From Actinoalloteichus caeruleus DSM 43889 (GTDB lineage Bacteria; Actinomycetota; Actinomycetes; Mycobacteriales; Pseudonocardiaceae), in NCBI RefSeq assembly GCF_000429185.2, contig NZ_AUBJ02000001.1, forward strand, positions 4,340,001-4,404,000: a DNA stretch of 64,000 nucleotides, written 5' to 3'. The notes under the pieces are model-generated. The model saw only the letters and a list, made by a program, of their open reading frames with translations, made no database searches and was not told where the DNA came from. The position numbers and the translations under genes are program-made. Positions 1 through 10,145 of the stretch are shown here, one piece after another; position 1 is the stretch's first letter, and each line of letters opens with the position of its first letter.

Positions 1-1237
1 CGAGGCGGCGGGTCAACCAGGGCAGCGAGAGCCCCTGGAGGAGCAGGGTCCCGATCGTCACCGAGAAGGCCAGGAACTGCACGAGTTCGCGGGCCGGGAA
101 CGGGTCGCCGGCCTCGGTGGTGAGCGGTATCGCGCCGGCAGCCGCCATCGTCACCACGCCCCGCATCCCGGTCCAGGCGATCACGGCCGTCTGCCTGACC
201 GGCAACCGCTGGCTGGGCCGGGTGGGCGCCAACAGCGTGGACAGGCCCGGCACGTAGGTCACCGCGAACAGCCACCCCACTCGGAACACGATGACCGCGG
301 CGAGCACCAGGACCCCGGAACCCACCAGGGTCCAGGCGCTCGCGGTGAAGTTCGCCGTCTCCCGCAGGATCTGGTTCAGGTACAGGCCGATCAACGCGAA
401 GACGAGGCTCTCCAGCAGGAGGTTCACCGTCTTCCACACCTGCTGCTCCTGGAGGCGACCGGCGACGCCCACCCGGGGGCTGTGGTGCCCCACGTACAGC
501 CCGGCCGCCACCACCGCGAGCACACCGGAACCGTGCAGTTCCTCGGCCACCAGGTACGCGCCGAACGGCAGCACGACGCTGAGGGCGGTGCTCACCTCCT
601 GGTCGACGAGGCGCATCCGGACGAAGTGCACGGCCGCGCCGAGCAGCAAGCCGACGGCGGTGCCGATGACCGCCGCCTCCACGAAGAGCGCGACCCCCTC
701 GAGGAGGGACCCCGTCGCGCCCACCGCGGCCGCCACCGTCACCCGGTACAGGCTCAGGGCGGCGGCGTCGTTGACCAGGCTCTCGCCGCCGATCACCGAC
801 ATCACCCGGCGCGGCAGCCGAAGCCGCCGACCGACCGCCGCCGCCGTCACCGCGTCGGGTGGCGAGACCACCGCGCCCAGCACCAGCGCCGCCTCCAGCG
901 GCAGACCGGGGATGAGCGCGTAGGCCAGGAAGCCGACCGCCACCGTCCCCGCGACGACCAGCAGCACCCCGAGCTGGGCGATCGCGCGGAAGTTCTCCCG
1001 GAAACTGATCAACGAACTGTCCTGGGACGCGGTGTAGAGCAGGGGTGGCAGCACGACGGTGAGCAGCAGCTCCGGCGGGATCTCGACGTCGATCGTCCCG
1101 GGGAGCGCGGACGCGGCCAGTCCCACGACGACGAGCAGCAGCGGCGCGATGAGGTTCCGGCGCCGGGCGAACGCCGTGACGGTCAGGGCGCACAACAGCA
1201 CGACGAGGAGAGGCCCCATCCGCACCACCGCCTCCAC
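1..1237 (-). CDS. Na+/H+ antiporter, CPA1 family (C-terminus beyond left edge)
   Basis: Reading the minus strand gives an uninterrupted polytopic membrane protein that runs off the left edge. Visible CPA1-type motifs are AVVSPPDAVTAAA and GGESLVNDAAALSLY, followed by many hydrophobic helices and a late WTGMRGVVTMAAA segment, all characteristic of NhaP-type sodium/proton antiporters in the cytoplasmic membrane, which exchange Na+ for H+ in pH and salt homeostasis. The start is uncertain: GTG at 1237, GTG at 1228 or 1225, or ATG at 1219; a GGAGG at 1235-1231 best fits 1225 or 1219. It is transcribed away from purD. Confidence 0.9.
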   Translation of the reverse strand, partial: MEAVVRMGPLLVVLLCALTVTAFARRRNLIAPLLLVVVGLAASALPGTIDVEIPPELLLTVVLPPLLYTASQDSSLISFRENFRAIAQLGVLLVVAGTVAVGFLAYALIPGLPLEAALVLGAVVSPPDAVTAAAVGRRLRLPRRVMSVIGGESLVNDAAALSLYRVTVAAAVGATGSLLEGVALFVEAAVIGTAVGLLLGAAVHFVRMRLVDQEVSTALSVVLPFGAYLVAEELHGSGVLAVVAAGLYVGHHSPRVGVAGRLQEQQVWKTVNLLLESLVFALIGLYLNQILRETANFTASAWTLVGSGVLVLAAVIVFRVGWLFAVTYVPGLSTLLAPTRPSQRLPVRQTAVIAWTGMRGVVTMAAAGAIPLTTEAGDPFPARELVQFLAFSVTIGTLLLQGLSLPWLTRRL

Positions 1238-1450
1238 CCGTCCGAGGGCGTCCGCCACCCAGTGCGGCGCCGGCTCCGTCCGACTCTAGGACCGGCGGGC
1301 CGGGCCCGCCGGGTACGTGAGCCGCGCGGAACCGGGGCGGGACGGTGAACCCGTCGAGGTGGGGTCCGGGTGTTGAGCCGGCCCGGTCGCCCCTTCGCGC
1401 CCGGGCGCCGCTCGACCGGGGTTCCTGACGGTTCTCCCGGGCGGGGCGAC

Positions 1451-1456
1451 TACGCT
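1451..1456 (+). promoter_or_regulatory. -10 hexamer of a leaderless purD transcript
   Basis: TACGCT lies 8 nt before the GTG of purD and there is no Shine-Dalgarno sequence in between, so transcription probably starts at or next to the start codon. The same layout is seen before purB (TAAGCT, 7188-7193) and purC (TAGGGT, 11545-11550). Confidence 0.55.
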
Positions 1457-1464
1457 CCCGCCTC

Positions 1465-2730
<1,266 letters not shown>

Positions 2731-2838
2731 ACCCGCCGGCGCGAGACGCCCGGCAGGGGCTCGCTCCTCTACCCTTACCGGCGGTCCGACCGTGGTCGAC
2801 ACGCGGGAGGGTGGCGGCACGGCTGCGAGGGGGTCGGG

Positions 2839-3354
2839 GTGAGTGAGGACGTCCCCGCGCCGAACGGAGGCCGGTCCACGGTCCTGTTCCACGAACGACT
2901 GCCCGCGCCCCCGCTGATCCGGTGGACGGGCGTGTTGTCCGGCGCGTCGGTCGTGGTGGCGACCGGGCTATCCCACATCCTCGTGGGGCTGTCCTCGACG
3001 GCGCTGCTCGCCGGTTCTGGGGTCGGCGTGGCGTTCACGGTGCTCGCGGTGACCGCCGGCGCCAGCGTCTCGGTGCGGGGGCACGGTCTGGTGTTGCGTT
3101 GCCCTCCTCGGCTGTGGCGCACGGTCGCCGTCGCCGACATCGCCGGGTCACGCCGCACGGCGCGGGTGGAGCCCCTCACCTCCGGGGAACTGCCCGTCCT
3201 CGGCTGGTGCCGCATCGGGCGACGCCGGTGGGCGCTGGTGATGGCGGCCGGTGAGGGTGTCGAGGTGGAACTGGTGGACGGTCGGTGTTACCTGGTCGTC
3301 TGCTCGCGGCCGGACGAACTCCTGCTCGCCCTCGACGAGTCGCGCGGTGTGTGA
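2839..3354 (+). CDS. Small membrane protein, paralogue of the gene at 3584
   Basis: 171 aa, unknown function. After a short hydrophilic start (FHERLPAPP) come two hydrophobic segments at about residues 28-65, then a soluble domain ending YLVVCSRPDELLLALDE. The same layout and the same YLVVCSRP end occur in the neighbouring gene, so the two are tandem duplicates. The overall shape recalls actinobacterial PH-like DUF3093 membrane proteins, but that assignment is only a guess. GTG start at 2839 is preceded by GGGGTCGGG, a weak ribosome site. Confidence 0.72.
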   Translation: MSEDVPAPNGGRSTVLFHERLPAPPLIRWTGVLSGASVVVATGLSHILVGLSSTALLAGSGVGVAFTVLAVTAGASVSVRGHGLVLRCPPRLWRTVAVADIAGSRRTARVEPLTSGELPVLGWCRIGRRRWALVMAAGEGVEVELVDGRCYLVVCSRPDELLLALDESRGV

Positions 3355-3583
3355 TCCCTCACGCCGGCGCCCGGTGACGGCCCGGTGGCGGTCGCTCCAC
3401 GGTGTCCCGTCGGGTGACCCGCCAACTCCGTCCGGTCCAGGGGCCCCACTCGGGGTGTCCGGGCGGACGACCGGTGGTCCGAGTGTGCGGCCGGTCACGA
3501 AGCCATCGGAACGACCGACCTCGGCGACCACGCTCGACCACTAGGGTGAACGGGCGGCACGATCGGGAGAAGGGGACGGTGCG

Positions 3584-4078
3584 GTGGGATCGAGGGACGA
3601 GGCCAGCCAGGGTGGAGTGCTCCACCGGGAGCGGCTTCCCACCCCCACCTGGGTGAGGATCGTGGGGCTCCTCGTCGGAGTGGGGACCGTGGTGCTCGTG
3701 ATCTGCCTGCACCTCTTCGTCGAGGAGAACGTCGCCGGGCTGGTCGTGGGGGTCGTGACCGGGGCGGTGTCCGGGCTCTTCATCCTGCTCTCCAGCGGCG
3801 ACATCGAGGTCCGTGAGCGGCAGCTGGTCCTGGTGGCCAGGCCGATCGTGCGGAAGAGGCTGCCGACGGCCGAGATCACCGCCGTCGAGGACGCCGGCCC
3901 CCAACGCGCTGCCGACTTCGGCGGCTCCGGGTGGCGGGTCTCGGGGCGTCGCAAGCGGACCCTGGTCATGCGCGGTGGTGAGGGCGTGCGCATCACGATG
4001 AGCGACGGCTGGGAGTACCTGGTCGTCTGTTCCCGCCCGGTGGAGCTGAAACGCGCCCTGGAGCGCGCCCGCCGCTGA
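3584..4078 (+). CDS. Small membrane protein, paralogue of the gene at 2839
   Basis: 164 aa, unknown function. It matches the preceding gene in order of features: an RERLPTP segment near the start, two hydrophobic helices (about residues 25-70), then a soluble domain with GRRKRTLVMRGGEGV and the shared end YLVVCSRPVELKRALE. The paralogues are only moderately similar, so the duplication is old. GTG start assumed at 3584, following GGGGACGGTGCG. About 230 bp without a gene separates the two, so they may be transcribed separately. Confidence 0.72.
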   Translation: MGSRDEASQGGVLHRERLPTPTWVRIVGLLVGVGTVVLVICLHLFVEENVAGLVVGVVTGAVSGLFILLSSGDIEVRERQLVLVARPIVRKRLPTAEITAVEDAGPQRAADFGGSGWRVSGRRKRTLVMRGGEGVRITMSDGWEYLVVCSRPVELKRALERARR

Positions 4079-4524
4079 CCCACCCCCGACCCGGGTCCAC
4101 CCCGGCCCGAGGGCGAGCGGCCGCGTGAGTGGCCGGCGGGTAGACGTGCGCGGCGGGATCGCCGCCGAAGGCGACACATCACGTTCCGCCCTGGCGTCGG
4201 TGACCAGCACCCGTCGTCGTCCTGGTCGAGTGCGGCGTCCCCGTCCCACACCTGCCGGCCCCACCCACCAGGGGCGGTTCCCTGAGGAGTGGTGCCGCGC
4301 GGCGTCCCGCCGAGATCCAGCGGGCGGCCCGCGACGCCGGTCCGGCCCCGCCCCGCCGCCCAGCGAATCCCCCTTCCGTGCGGGCGAACCATCGCCGCGC
4401 CGAGGCGTGTCGGAAGGCCGCCAACCGGGACCAGCCGGCCGGTCCCCCACCACGGCTCACCCGTTCGTGCAACCTCGGTCCCCCTTCCCGCGTGAGAGGA
4501 CTGGCATCGCGGGAAGGGGAGTGG
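4079..4524. other. Gene-free gap before the sigma factor gene
   Basis: 446 bp in which I see no convincing coding frame on either strand; the open frames here lack recognisable domains and clear ribosome sites. It must hold the promoter of the sigma factor gene, but I cannot point to it. Confidence 0.5.
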
Positions 4525-5070
4525 ATGAGGGCCGAGGACGAGGCACAGTTCCGCGAGTTCGTCCAGCGGCAGGCCGCGCCACTGCGGCGCGCCGCCTACC
4601 TGCTGTGCGGTGACTGGCACCTCGCGGACGACCTCGTGCAGAACGCCTTCGTGAAGCTCTACCAGGCCTGGACGAGGGTCAACCGGCGGGACGCGGTGCA
4701 CGGCTACGCCCGCACCGTGTTGACGCGGTGCTGGCTGGACGAGGTGCGCCGACCCTGGCGGCGGAGCGAGAACCGCGTGGACGCGGTCCCCGACATCCCC
4801 GACCGAGGCTCCGATCCCGCCGAACGGGGACAACGGCGGTGGGAACGGGAACTGGTCCGCCGCGCTCTGGCCGAGGTGCCGCCTCGGCAACGGGCCGCGC
4901 TCGTCCTCCGGTACTTCGAGGACCTCTCGGTGGCGGAGACCGCCACCGTCCTGCGGTGCTCACAGGGAACCGTCAAGAGCCAGACCGCTCGCGGCCTGAG
5001 CGCCCTCCGGGCCGCCCTCGTGCGCCTGGGCCACGGCGCGGGCGAGCTGGTCGCGGGAAGGACATGTTGA
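4525..5070 (+). CDS. RNA polymerase sigma factor, SigE family (ECF type)
   Basis: 181-aa group IV sigma factor. Region 2 is visible as AYLLCGDWHLADDLVQNAFVKLY (core binding and -10 recognition; quoted in part: LADDLVQNAFVKL) and region 4 as PPRQRAALVLRYFEDLSVAE followed by a helix-turn-helix (TVLRCSQGTVKS). The open frame extends upstream to 4378, but ATG 4525 has AAGGGGA just upstream and gives the usual SigE-family start MRAEDEAQFREF. Its stop TGA overlaps the ATG of the next gene (TGATG), implying translational coupling to the membrane-anchored protein, the expected position for a partner that controls it. Confidence 0.9.
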   Translation: MRAEDEAQFREFVQRQAAPLRRAAYLLCGDWHLADDLVQNAFVKLYQAWTRVNRRDAVHGYARTVLTRCWLDEVRRPWRRSENRVDAVPDIPDRGSDPAERGQRRWERELVRRALAEVPPRQRAALVLRYFEDLSVAETATVLRCSQGTVKSQTARGLSALRAALVRLGHGAGELVAGRTC

Positions 5071-5939
5071 TGACGAACGAGAACAGCGGCAGGACGGCCG
5101 GGCGGGACTCCGCCGGCGGACCGGGATCCCCGGGCGAGGTCGCCCAGGGCACGGGTCGCCGACGCGGGAACGCCGTGGCCGTGGTGGCGGCGGGATTCGG
5201 CGTGCTCGCCGTCTCCGGGGCGGTCCTGGTCGGTCCGGGGCTGCTGTCGGGTGACGGCGTGCGCCTCGCCTTCGCCGACCAGCCCGTCGTGGCTTCCTCC
5301 TCCTCGGCTCCCGCCCCGCCGCCGGCCGAGGAGCCCGGCCGGGACTGGGCCGAGTCGCTGCCCGACGGGTTGGCCGCCGGGCCGCCCACCGGGTGGACAC
5401 CGGTCGAGAGCGGGCCCCCCACGCACTCGGCCGGGGAGCTCGCCGGCAGGGCAGCCGAGATCGCCCCCCACGTCGAGGAACGGGTCAGGGAGCTCCTGCC
5501 AGGGGCGACCGAGGTCACCATCGGTGAGTTGGGAGGCGAGGGGCCGGGCTTCCACGACGGGCAGGACTACGTCATGGGCGTGGTGAGCTACGAGGACGAC
5601 CAGGGCCCCGGCCAGGTCGCCTTCCAGTACAACTTCCCCGGCGTCTGGGGCGACTCGACGTCCGGCGAGAGCTGCTCCACTGCCCAGGCCTGCGGGCACG
5701 AGGTACTCGACGACGGTTCCGCCGTGAGGTACGCGGTGGAGCCGTGGGGGCCGGAGGAGCTCCCGGCGCTGCTCTACGCGGTCGACCACCTGCGAGTGGA
5801 CGGTTCCGTGCTCTCGGTGTGGGGCTACAACTACGACTTCCCCACCGGGCAGGTCCAGCGACCGCTGCCGGTCCCCGGCTTCGACGGACTGGCCGAACTG
5901 GCCACCGACGAGGAGATCGACTTCCGGATCGACGGCTGA
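5070..5939 (+). CDS. Membrane-anchored extracytoplasmic protein coupled to the sigma factor
   Basis: 289 aa. A short cytoplasmic tail is followed by one transmembrane helix (about residues 37-60, VAVVAAGFGVLAVSGAVLV), a proline-rich linker and an extracytoplasmic domain with GEGPGF and a CSTAQACG cysteine pair. ATG at 5070 is preferred over 5064 because GGAAGGA ends 7 nt upstream; it overlaps the sigma factor stop by one base. No zinc-finger anti-sigma motif is visible. A role as sensor or anti-sigma partner is inferred from position only. Its closest visible relative is the next gene. Confidence 0.82.
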   Translation: MTNENSGRTAGRDSAGGPGSPGEVAQGTGRRRGNAVAVVAAGFGVLAVSGAVLVGPGLLSGDGVRLAFADQPVVASSSSAPAPPPAEEPGRDWAESLPDGLAAGPPTGWTPVESGPPTHSAGELAGRAAEIAPHVEERVRELLPGATEVTIGELGGEGPGFHDGQDYVMGVVSYEDDQGPGQVAFQYNFPGVWGDSTSGESCSTAQACGHEVLDDGSAVRYAVEPWGPEELPALLYAVDHLRVDGSVLSVWGYNYDFPTGQVQRPLPVPGFDGLAELATDEEIDFRIDG

Positions 5940-6109
5940 TCCGCACGGGGTGGGCCGACCGCTCCGGCCCACCCCCACCAGCGGTGACGTCCACCTGCCG
6001 GGCCGACCACCCACCCCCAGCGTGACCCCGGCACGGCACCACCCGCAGCACGCACAGGACCGCGATCCGCCGCCGGGAACAGGGATCGGGCCCACGAAAG
6101 GACGAGGGA

Positions 6110-7009
6110 ATGGACGAGGACGAGGTACGCCAGCGGCTCCGGGACGTCGCATCCGACGAACCCCCGATGACCTTCGACCTGGAGCGGATGCTCCAGCGGG
6201 GCCGGGAGCGGCGCAGGAACCGGCGTGCGGCGCTGGCCTCCGCGGGCGGTGTGCTGTCGGTCTCCGCGCTGCTCCTCGCCTCCTCCACCTTCCTGGGCGG
6301 CCCGGACGTGATCTCCCGGCTCGTTCCGGCCGCACCCGCCAGCTCGGTGGCCGCCCCGGAGCCGGCGGGGGTCGCGGAGCGGCGGGAGATCCTCCGGCAC
6401 CACGACTGGCGCTCGATGCTGCCGCCCGACCTGATGGACGAACCCCCGGCGGACTGGGTGCCCGAGGACGTCGAAGAGGGCGAGCCACCGACGACCAAGG
6501 CGGATGAGATGGCGGCCCGGGCGGCGGAGGTCATCCCCTACCTGGAGCAACGGTTGGCCGAGCTGGCACCCGAGCTGTTCGTGCTGTCCGTGGACTACAT
6601 CGGGAACGAGGGGCCGGGTTTCGTCGACGGCGAGACGCACGTGAACGGGGACCTCGGGTTCGAGGACGAGTACGGCCACGGGCAGGTGATCTTCCAGCAC
6701 ACCTTCCCCGGCGCGGCACCGGGACCATCGGACCACCCCTGCGGTCCGCGAAGCACCTGCGGGTACCGAATGGTCGGCGACGGTTCACTGCTCGAGTACT
6801 CGGTGACCAGGCTGAACGAGCGCGAGGCCCCGCCCATGCTGTGGTCGGTCACCCATTTCCGCACGGACGGCAGCACCCTCATGATGACCAGCTACACCTA
6901 CGACATCAGCGGCCGGACGCCTGACGAACGCCCCCTGCCCGCTCCCGGCTTCGACACCCTGGTCGCGCTGGCCACTGACCCGGGGGTCGACCTGCGGCCA
7001 CGGTGGTGA
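6110..7009 (+). CDS. Membrane-anchored protein, paralogue of the gene at 5070
   Basis: 299 aa. The N-terminal cytoplasmic segment (LRDVASDEPPMTFDLERML then an Arg-rich stretch) is longer than in the paralogue and typical of proteins encoded beside SigE-family sigma factors; one transmembrane helix at about residues 42-62 leads to an extracytoplasmic domain with NEGPGF and a CGPRSTCG cysteine pair aligning with GEGPGF and CSTAQACG next door. The ATG at 6110 follows AAAGGACGAGGGA. It lies 170 bp after its paralogue, so it is a tandem duplicate; whether both act on one sigma factor is unknown. Confidence 0.82.
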   Translation: MDEDEVRQRLRDVASDEPPMTFDLERMLQRGRERRRNRRAALASAGGVLSVSALLLASSTFLGGPDVISRLVPAAPASSVAAPEPAGVAERREILRHHDWRSMLPPDLMDEPPADWVPEDVEEGEPPTTKADEMAARAAEVIPYLEQRLAELAPELFVLSVDYIGNEGPGFVDGETHVNGDLGFEDEYGHGQVIFQHTFPGAAPGPSDHPCGPRSTCGYRMVGDGSLLEYSVTRLNEREAPPMLWSVTHFRTDGSTLMMTSYTYDISGRTPDERPLPAPGFDTLVALATDPGVDLRPRW

Positions 7010-7201
7010 GCGGCGCCGGGACACCGGGGCGGACACCTCCTCCCCGGGAATCGCGGCGCGAGTGGGCGGCCGAGGCGGCTCTCCCGGCTTGACCGGGGCG
7101 ACGCGGCCCCCGCCTCGTCGAGGCCGCCCACCTCCACCCGCCGGACCCGGTGCGGGCCGCCGCCGTCCCCCCTCCCGGCGTGTTCCGTAAGCTCCCCTGA
7201 C

Positions 7202-8635
7202 GTGACGTCGAAGCCCCGTATCCCCAACGTGCTGGCTGGCCGCTACGCCTCCGCCGACCTCGCCACCATCTGGTCCCCCGAACACAAGATCGTGCTCGAA
7301 CGACGGCTGTGGCTGGCGGTGCTCACCGCCCAGGCGGACCTCGGCATCCCGGTGCCCGCCGGGGCGGTGGCCGACTACGAGCGGGTCATCGACCAGGTCG
7401 ACCTGGCGTCGATCGCGGCACGGGAGCGGATCACCCGCCACGACGTCAAGGCGCGCATCGAGGAGTTCAACGCGCTCGCCGGGCACGAGCAGATCCACAA
7501 GGGGATGACCTCCCGGGACCTGACGGAGAACGTCGAGCAGCTCCAGGTCCGGCAGAGCCTGCTCTGGGTGCGCGACAGCACGGTGGCGCTGCTCGCGCGG
7601 CTGGCCCGGCTCGCCCTGGAACACGGCGAGGAGGTCATGGCCGGGCGGTCGCACAACGTCGCCGCGCAGGCCACCACCCTGGGCAAGCGGTTCGCCACCG
7701 CCGCCGACGAACTGCTGGTCGCCCTCCGCCGGCTGGAGGAGCTGCTGGAGCGGTACCCGCTGCGCGGGGTGAAGGGCCCGGTGGGCACCGCCCAGGACAT
7801 GCTCGACCTCCTGGGCGGCGACCCGGAGCCGCTGGCCGAACTGGAACGCAGGGTGGCCGACCACCTGGGCTTCGAGCAGGTCCTGACCAGCGTCGGCCAG
7901 GTCTACCCCCGGTCCCTGGACCACGACGTGGTCTCCGCCCTGGTCCAGGTGGCGGCCGCCCCGTCCAGCCTGGCCAGGACGATCCGGCTGATGGCCGGCC
8001 ACGAACTCGTCACCGAGGGCTTCAAACCCGGCCAGGTCGGCTCCAGCGCCATGCCGCACAAGATGAACACCCGCTCCTGCGAGCGGGTGAACGGGTTGAT
8101 GGTGGTGCTGCGCGGCTACCAGTCGATGACCTCGGAACTGGCCGGGGACCAGTGGAACGAGGGCGACGTCTCCTGCTCCGTCGTCCGACGGGTCGCACTG
8201 CCGGACGCGTTCTTCGCGATCGACGGCCTGCTGGAGACGATGCTCACCGTGCTGGACGAGTTCGGCGCGTTCCCCGCCGTGATCGCCACCGAACTCGACC
8301 GCTACCTGCCCTTCCTCGCCACCACCAAGGTGCTGATGGCGGCGGTGCGGGCCGGGGTCGGCCGGGAGCGGGCGCACGAGGTCATCAAGGAGCACGCCGT
8401 CGCGGCGGCGCTGGCCATGCGGGAGCAGGGGGCCAGGGGCAACGACCTGCTCGACAGGCTCGCCGCCGACGACCGGCTCCCGTTGGGCAGGTCCGAACTC
8501 GACGCGCTGCTCGCCGACCGGCTGTCCTTCACCGGGGCCGCCAGCCCGCAGGCCCACGCGGTGGCCCGCCGCGTCGAGGAACTCGTCGAACGCCACCCCA
8601 CGGCCGCCGGCTACGCACCCGCGCCGATCCTCTGA
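7202..8635 (+). CDS. purB: Adenylosuccinate lyase
   Basis: Cleaves SAICAR to AICAR and adenylosuccinate to AMP, releasing fumarate in both cases. The 477-aa product carries the fumarase/ASL-superfamily signature GSSAMPHKMNTRS near residue 279 (catalytic serine loop) and TSRDLTENVEQ near residue 100. The GTG at 7202 is 8 nt after a TAAGCT hexamer and lacks a ribosome site, consistent with leaderless translation. It is about 4.4 kb from purD and 2.9 kb from purC, with an ESX-type cluster between purB and purC. Confidence 0.97.
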   Translation: MTSKPRIPNVLAGRYASADLATIWSPEHKIVLERRLWLAVLTAQADLGIPVPAGAVADYERVIDQVDLASIAARERITRHDVKARIEEFNALAGHEQIHKGMTSRDLTENVEQLQVRQSLLWVRDSTVALLARLARLALEHGEEVMAGRSHNVAAQATTLGKRFATAADELLVALRRLEELLERYPLRGVKGPVGTAQDMLDLLGGDPEPLAELERRVADHLGFEQVLTSVGQVYPRSLDHDVVSALVQVAAAPSSLARTIRLMAGHELVTEGFKPGQVGSSAMPHKMNTRSCERVNGLMVVLRGYQSMTSELAGDQWNEGDVSCSVVRRVALPDAFFAIDGLLETMLTVLDEFGAFPAVIATELDRYLPFLATTKVLMAAVRAGVGRERAHEVIKEHAVAAALAMREQGARGNDLLDRLAADDRLPLGRSELDALLADRLSFTGAASPQAHAVARRVEELVERHPTAAGYAPAPIL

Positions 8636-8820
8636 CGGACACGGCTCGGGTGCCGCCCGGCACCGGCTGCCCGCCCCAGGACGTCGCGCCCCGTCCCTGA
8701 CCGGACCCGGACGCGGGATGAACGCCGGACACCGCGCACAGGCATCCGGCCAGCTCGGCTCCGGCGGCACACCAGCGTTTGACCAGGGCGCTGGTCCACT
8801 GGACGGTGGAGGTGAGCGCC

Positions 8821-9204
8821 ATGCCCGCGCGAGTCGCCCTGGCCCTGCCCCCCGCGTTCGGGGGCGCCGACGGAGCCGGTGCTTTCCACGTCGACCTGGA
8901 TGGGGCGCCGGCCCTGCGGGCGCGCCTGCTCGATGCCGTGGGGGAGTTGCGGGCCGCCCGCGTCGCCGCCGGCGAGCTGGGCGGGCTGCGGGCGCCGGCC
9001 GCCGACCCGGTCAGCAGGCTGGCCGTGGACCGCCTCGTGAACCGTGCCGCCGGCCCGCACGGGTCGCTGGCCGTCGCCCTCGACGAGGCGATCGCCGCGC
9101 TCACCGACCTCGTGGACCAGCTCGACGCGAGCGTGCGCGACTACCAGTCGCGGGACGACGAGGTGGCGGACGCCGTCCGCGCCGCCGGTGAGCCCCGTGG
9201 ATGA
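8821..9204 (+). CDS. Small helical protein upstream of EspG/PPE (probable ESX-associated)
   Basis: 127 aa, alanine-rich and predicted helical throughout, with no signal peptide. ATG 8821 has GGAGGTG at 8808-8814. Because the next two genes look like EspG and a PPE-type protein, it is probably the PE- or EspC-like partner of a type VII secretion substrate pair. I do not see a clear PE or WXG motif, so the assignment rests on position, size and helicity. Confidence 0.65.
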   Translation: MPARVALALPPAFGGADGAGAFHVDLDGAPALRARLLDAVGELRAARVAAGELGGLRAPAADPVSRLAVDRLVNRAAGPHGSLAVALDEAIAALTDLVDQLDASVRDYQSRDDEVADAVRAAGEPRG

Positions 9205-9354
9205 CCGCCGGGTACCTGGCCCTCCACCGTCCGACCCACCTGGCGGCGACGATCTCCCTCGTACGACGCACCGGGTTGACCGCCGGCTCACCGGCGCCCT
9301 GCGATGCTCGGGCGACCGGTACCGATCCGCCCAACCGCGACCTCCGAGGGCACC

Positions 9355-10107
9355 GTGACGATCACTCTGGAGCTGGCCGAGTTCAACCTGGCGTGGCGTG
9401 AGCTGGGGCTCGGGCAGCGTCCGCTGGTGCTGTGCGCCGACGAGACCGCGACGACCCTGGCGGAGGCCGAGGACGTCGACCGGCGTTGCCGGTCCGCGCT
9501 GGTCGATCGGGGCCTGTTCACCGGGGGCGGTGAGCCGCACCCCGACCTGGACTGGTCGCTGCGCCTGTTCGCCGCGCCCACCCACGCGGTGGACGTGCGC
9601 TGGTCCCTCCCCGGTGGGCGACGGCTCCGGGCGATGACCGCGCTCTCCGGCCAGGACGCCGTCATCGGCGTGCTGGGTGACGGCGTCCTGGCCATCGACC
9701 CGTTGCGGCCGACCACGCTGTGCGAGTCGGCGGTGAGCGTGCTGGGCGCCGTGCGGGCCGGGCCGGGGCAGGTGGTCAACCTCCCGGGGGCCGCCGTGTC
9801 CAGGGCCGGCGGGAAGGGCCGGTCCGACGCCGACTTCGAGGACGCCCTGCTCGACGCGGGTGTCCGCTACGGGGACGCCCGCGCGCTGCTGGGCATGCTG
9901 GGGACCGACCGCGTGGGCGCCGGCCAGCTCGGGGTGAGCCGCTGGGAAGGACTGGGCCAGCGCCGCCGGGGCCCGTACGCGATCGACGTGATCGACACGA
10001 CGCGGGGCAGGTACGCCGTCCACGAACGGGACGGCTGGCTGACCGTGGCACCGGTCGACCTGCCCCGGCTGGCGGAGATGCTGCGCGAACTCCTCGCCGT
10101 GACCTGA
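9355..10107 (+). CDS. EspG family ESX secretion-associated protein
   Basis: 250 aa soluble protein resembling EspG, the cytosolic chaperone that binds PPE proteins and keeps them secretion-competent for type VII (ESX) secretion. Visible family-like features are the N-terminal ELAEFNLAWRELGLG, an internal RPTTLCESAVSVLG and a C-terminal RGPYAIDVIDTTRGRY sheet-forming stretch. GTG start at 9355 follows CCGAGGGCACC. It lies directly upstream of the PPE-like gene, the usual order for a chaperone and its client. No ESX membrane components occur in the window. Confidence 0.8.
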   Translation: MTITLELAEFNLAWRELGLGQRPLVLCADETATTLAEAEDVDRRCRSALVDRGLFTGGGEPHPDLDWSLRLFAAPTHAVDVRWSLPGGRRLRAMTALSGQDAVIGVLGDGVLAIDPLRPTTLCESAVSVLGAVRAGPGQVVNLPGAAVSRAGGKGRSDADFEDALLDAGVRYGDARALLGMLGTDRVGAGQLGVSRWEGLGQRRRGPYAIDVIDTTRGRYAVHERDGWLTVAPVDLPRLAEMLRELLAVT

Positions 10108-10145
10108 GACGGGCGCGGTGGGCCGACGAACGACGGGGGTGCGAG

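Noticed and set aside
291..1348. Plus-strand open frames over the antiporter gene
   Set aside because: Arg/Thr/Ser-rich frames with no domain; the minus strand encodes a clear CPA1 antiporter across the same bases.
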